NCBI RefSeq assembly: GCF_013415885.1
Contig: NZ_CP058910.1
Span: 2,914,001 to 2,978,000 of the forward strand
Direction of reading: 5' to 3'
From: Halosimplex rubrum
GTDB lineage: Archaea; Halobacteriota; Halobacteria; Halobacteriales; Haloarculaceae
Length of the DNA: 64,000 bases
Both the position numbers and the translations under genes were made by a program. Positions 62,276-64,000 of the stretch are shown in pieces. The notes under the pieces were generated by a model that saw only the letters and a list, made by a program, of their open reading frames with translations, searched no databases and had not been told where the DNA came from. How positions within the stretch are numbered: the stretch's first letter is position 1; each line of letters begins with the position of its first letter.

Positions 62276-63217
62276 TCAGGCCTCGTGCGCGGCGGTCGAC
62301 AGCTCGGGGAGATTCGGTTCGATCTCGGCGCGGCGGTCTTCGAGCCACTCGGGGAGGACGAGGTGCTCGCCGAGCTCGTCGACGCTCTCGTCGACGGTGT
62401 AGCCGGGCGATTTGGTGGCGAACTCGAACAGGACGCCGCCGGCGGTCCGGGCGTAGATCGACTTGAACCACTTCCGGTCGATGATCTGCGTCGGGCGGAG
62501 CCCGCGCTCGACGAGGGCGTCGTGCCACTGGGCCTGCTCGGCGTCGGAGACCTGGAAGGCGACGTGGTGGACCGTTCCGGTGCCCGACTCGCCCCGCGGG
62601 GCCTCCGGGTCTTCGAGCACGTCGACGACGGCGCCCAGGTCGCCGCCGGCGCGGAACCGCTGGCGGTGGTTCTCGCTTTTGGTCGGCTGGAACCCCATCG
62701 TCTTGAGCAGGTTCCCCGTCCCGCTGGCGGTCGCCAGCGAGAGGGCCACGCCGAAGAAGCCGCGGATGGCGTGCTGGTCCGGGACGGGGCCGTCTGGCGG
62801 GTCGCCCTCGGGCGCGTCCGCCCGAGCGACGAGCTCCATCGGGAGGCCGTCGGGGTCCTCGAAGGGGATCACGGTGTCGCCGAACCGCTCGCGTGGCGGG
62901 TCGTGGCCGACGCCCTCCGATTCGAGTCGGTCGGTCCAGTACTCGACGGAGCCGGCGGGGATCAGGAACTGGACGGCCGTCACCTGCCCCGTACCGACGC
63001 GGCCGGGCTGGGCGTCCGTGTAGGGGAAGTACGTCATGCTCGTTCCGGGCGTCCCGCTCCGGTCGCCGTAGAAGAGGTGATACACCGACACGTCGTCCTG
63101 GTTGACGCTGCGTTTCACCAGTCGCAACCCCAGCGCTTCGGTGAAAAACCGGTAGTTACGACCGGGGTCGTTCGCGATGGCCGTCACGTGGTGGATCCCG
63201 GGGATGTCTGCTGGCAT
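62276..63217 (-). CDS. VOC-superfamily ring-cleaving dioxygenase (MhqO-like)
   Basis: 313 residues from ATG 63217 (MPADIPGIHHVTAIANDPGRNYRFF). GIHHVTAIA (first His), VSVYHLFYGDRSGTPGTSMTYF, GTVHHVAFQVSDAEQAQ (second His), and RTAGGVLFEFATKSPG (Glu) are the metal ligands of extradiol dioxygenase-type VOC enzymes. DRKWFKSIYARTAGG and the ending LPEWLEDRRAEIEPNL are typical of the MhqO/PcpA-like subgroup. The frame is open 23 codons upstream, but similarity begins here. It is followed upstream by an esterase gene in the same direction, 90 bases away. Confidence 0.88.
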   Translation of the reverse strand: MPADIPGIHHVTAIANDPGRNYRFFTEALGLRLVKRSVNQDDVSVYHLFYGDRSGTPGTSMTYFPYTDAQPGRVGTGQVTAVQFLIPAGSVEYWTDRLESEGVGHDPPRERFGDTVIPFEDPDGLPMELVARADAPEGDPPDGPVPDQHAIRGFFGVALSLATASGTGNLLKTMGFQPTKSENHRQRFRAGGDLGAVVDVLEDPEAPRGESGTGTVHHVAFQVSDAEQAQWHDALVERGLRPTQIIDRKWFKSIYARTAGGVLFEFATKSPGYTVDESVDELGEHLVLPEWLEDRRAEIEPNLPELSTAAHEA

Positions 63218-63307
63218 TGGGCCCGGTTCGACGGCGACCCCGATACCCCCTCTGCCGGCACACTCAACCCCCGGACTCTCCCGCACGAACTCCGAGAGGG
63301 AGCCCGT

Positions 63308-63967
63308 TCACCGATCCGAACGCCCGCCGGTTTCACCTGCCAGGAGGGCCTCGGCCAGGTCACCTACCGCCGCGAGTTCGGCGTCCGTGATCCCGTGGTC
63401 GTCGCCGGGCTCGATCCGCGTCCGCACGTCCCCGCCGAGCGCCTCGAAGACGGCCGCCGTCTCGCGGACGCGTTCGACCGGGACCCGCGGGTCGCCCTCG
63501 TGACCGCCGACGAGCACCGGCGTCTCGTCGAGGCTGCCGTCGTAGTCGCCGACCTCGGGACCCATCAGCCCGCCGCTCGACAGGACGACGCCGCCGTACC
63601 TGCGGGGGTTCCGCGCGGCGAACTCCGCGACGACGCAGGCGCCCTGGGAGATCCCGAGGACGACAACGCGCTCCCGCGGGACGCCCGCCTCGCGGACCGT
63701 CGCGACGGCGTCGGCGACCGCTTCGAGGGCCGCGGAGAACTCCGGTTCGTTGGCCTCGTGGGGTGCGAGAAACGAGCCGGGGAACCACCGGTTGCGCCGC
63801 GCCGCCGGCGCGACCAGCGCGAGGCCGTGGCGGTAGCACTCGTCGGCCAGTGCGACCATCCCGTCGGCGCTCCCGCCGCGGCCGTGGACGAGGACGACCG
63901 CCGCTCCGGCGACCGACAGGGGGGCGCCGGCGGTGACGAGCGGTCGGTCCCGGTGTGAGCCAGCCAT
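63308..63967 (-). CDS. Alpha/beta hydrolase, carboxylesterase/MhqD type
   Basis: 219 residues. The catalytic Ser is in VLGISQGACVVAEFA, the Asp lies in GGHEGDPRVPVERVR, and the His is in EPGDDHGITDAEL. AAVVLVHGRGGSADGM gives the oxyanion loop. This set, with its length, matches the phospholipase/carboxylesterase group including MhqD, which is found with MhqO-type dioxygenases in bacterial quinone-resistance operons. The gene lies just upstream of the VOC dioxygenase on the same strand and close to the end of the window. Confidence 0.85.
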   Translation of the reverse strand: MAGSHRDRPLVTAGAPLSVAGAAVVLVHGRGGSADGMVALADECYRHGLALVAPAARRNRWFPGSFLAPHEANEPEFSAALEAVADAVATVREAGVPRERVVVLGISQGACVVAEFAARNPRRYGGVVLSSGGLMGPEVGDYDGSLDETPVLVGGHEGDPRVPVERVRETAAVFEALGGDVRTRIEPGDDHGITDAELAAVGDLAEALLAGETGGRSDR

Positions 63968-64000
63968 CTCAGTCCCCCCGTCGCGCGGTCGTCGACGGTC

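Overview
The window is chromosomal or megaplasmid DNA from a haloarchaeon (class Halobacteria). The evidence is a high-GC, strongly acidic proteome, twin-arginine lipoproteins with Asp/Gly/Thr-rich linkers, an F420-dependent oxidoreductase, leaderless starts behind TATA-like boxes, an Orc1/Cdc6 fragment, and insertion sequences of haloarchaeal types (IS6-like, ISH6-like, IS1595/ISH4-like). No rRNA, tRNA or CRISPR array was seen. The genus cannot be named from this sequence alone.

Bases 1-38050 read as one glycan-degradation island. It holds a GH2 enzyme, galactonate dehydratase (dgoD), an oligopeptide/oligosaccharide-type ABC transporter (fused double ATPase, Tat lipoprotein binding protein, two permeases), a GH172 (DUF2961) enzyme, two full-length GH51 arabinofuranosidases, a GH127 beta-L-arabinofuranosidase, a short-chain dehydrogenase, an F420-dependent glucose-6-phosphate dehydrogenase-like enzyme, five formylglycine-type sulfatases (three intact, two with a single frameshift) and the formylglycine-generating enzyme needed to activate them. 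The set points to import and intracellular breakdown of a sulfated, arabinose- and probably galactose-containing polysaccharide. None of the hydrolases or sulfatases has a visible signal peptide, so desulfation and hydrolysis should follow uptake of oligosaccharides.

The island is also decaying. Two sulfatases are multiply broken (3.1-4.6 kb and 6.0-7.2 kb), the second truncated by an IS6-type remnant that removes its catalytic end. An IclR-type regulator has three stop codons, a third GH51 gene is reduced to its N-terminus, and a KDPG/KDPGal-type aldolase survives only as a C-terminal scrap between two IS remnants.

Bases 38-58 kb are accessory. They contain IS copies and remnants, an Orc1 C-terminal fragment cut off beside an IS1595-type element with five strong hairpins, a Mom-like acetyltransferase candidate, a run of small integral membrane proteins and a Tat lipoprotein (41.7-48.7 kb), a 5'-truncated restriction-endonuclease-like gene and an unknown two-gene unit on either side of an ISH6-like element, a nonsense-mutated IS6 copy, and a lipoprotein whose C-terminal two thirds is AT-rich and probably foreign.

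Bases 58.8-64 kb carry an AbiEi/AbiEii-type toxin-antitoxin pair with a palindromic promoter, then ordinary core-like genes: a DUF1684 protein, two ring-cleavage-type VOC dioxygenases and an esterase of the MhqD kind.
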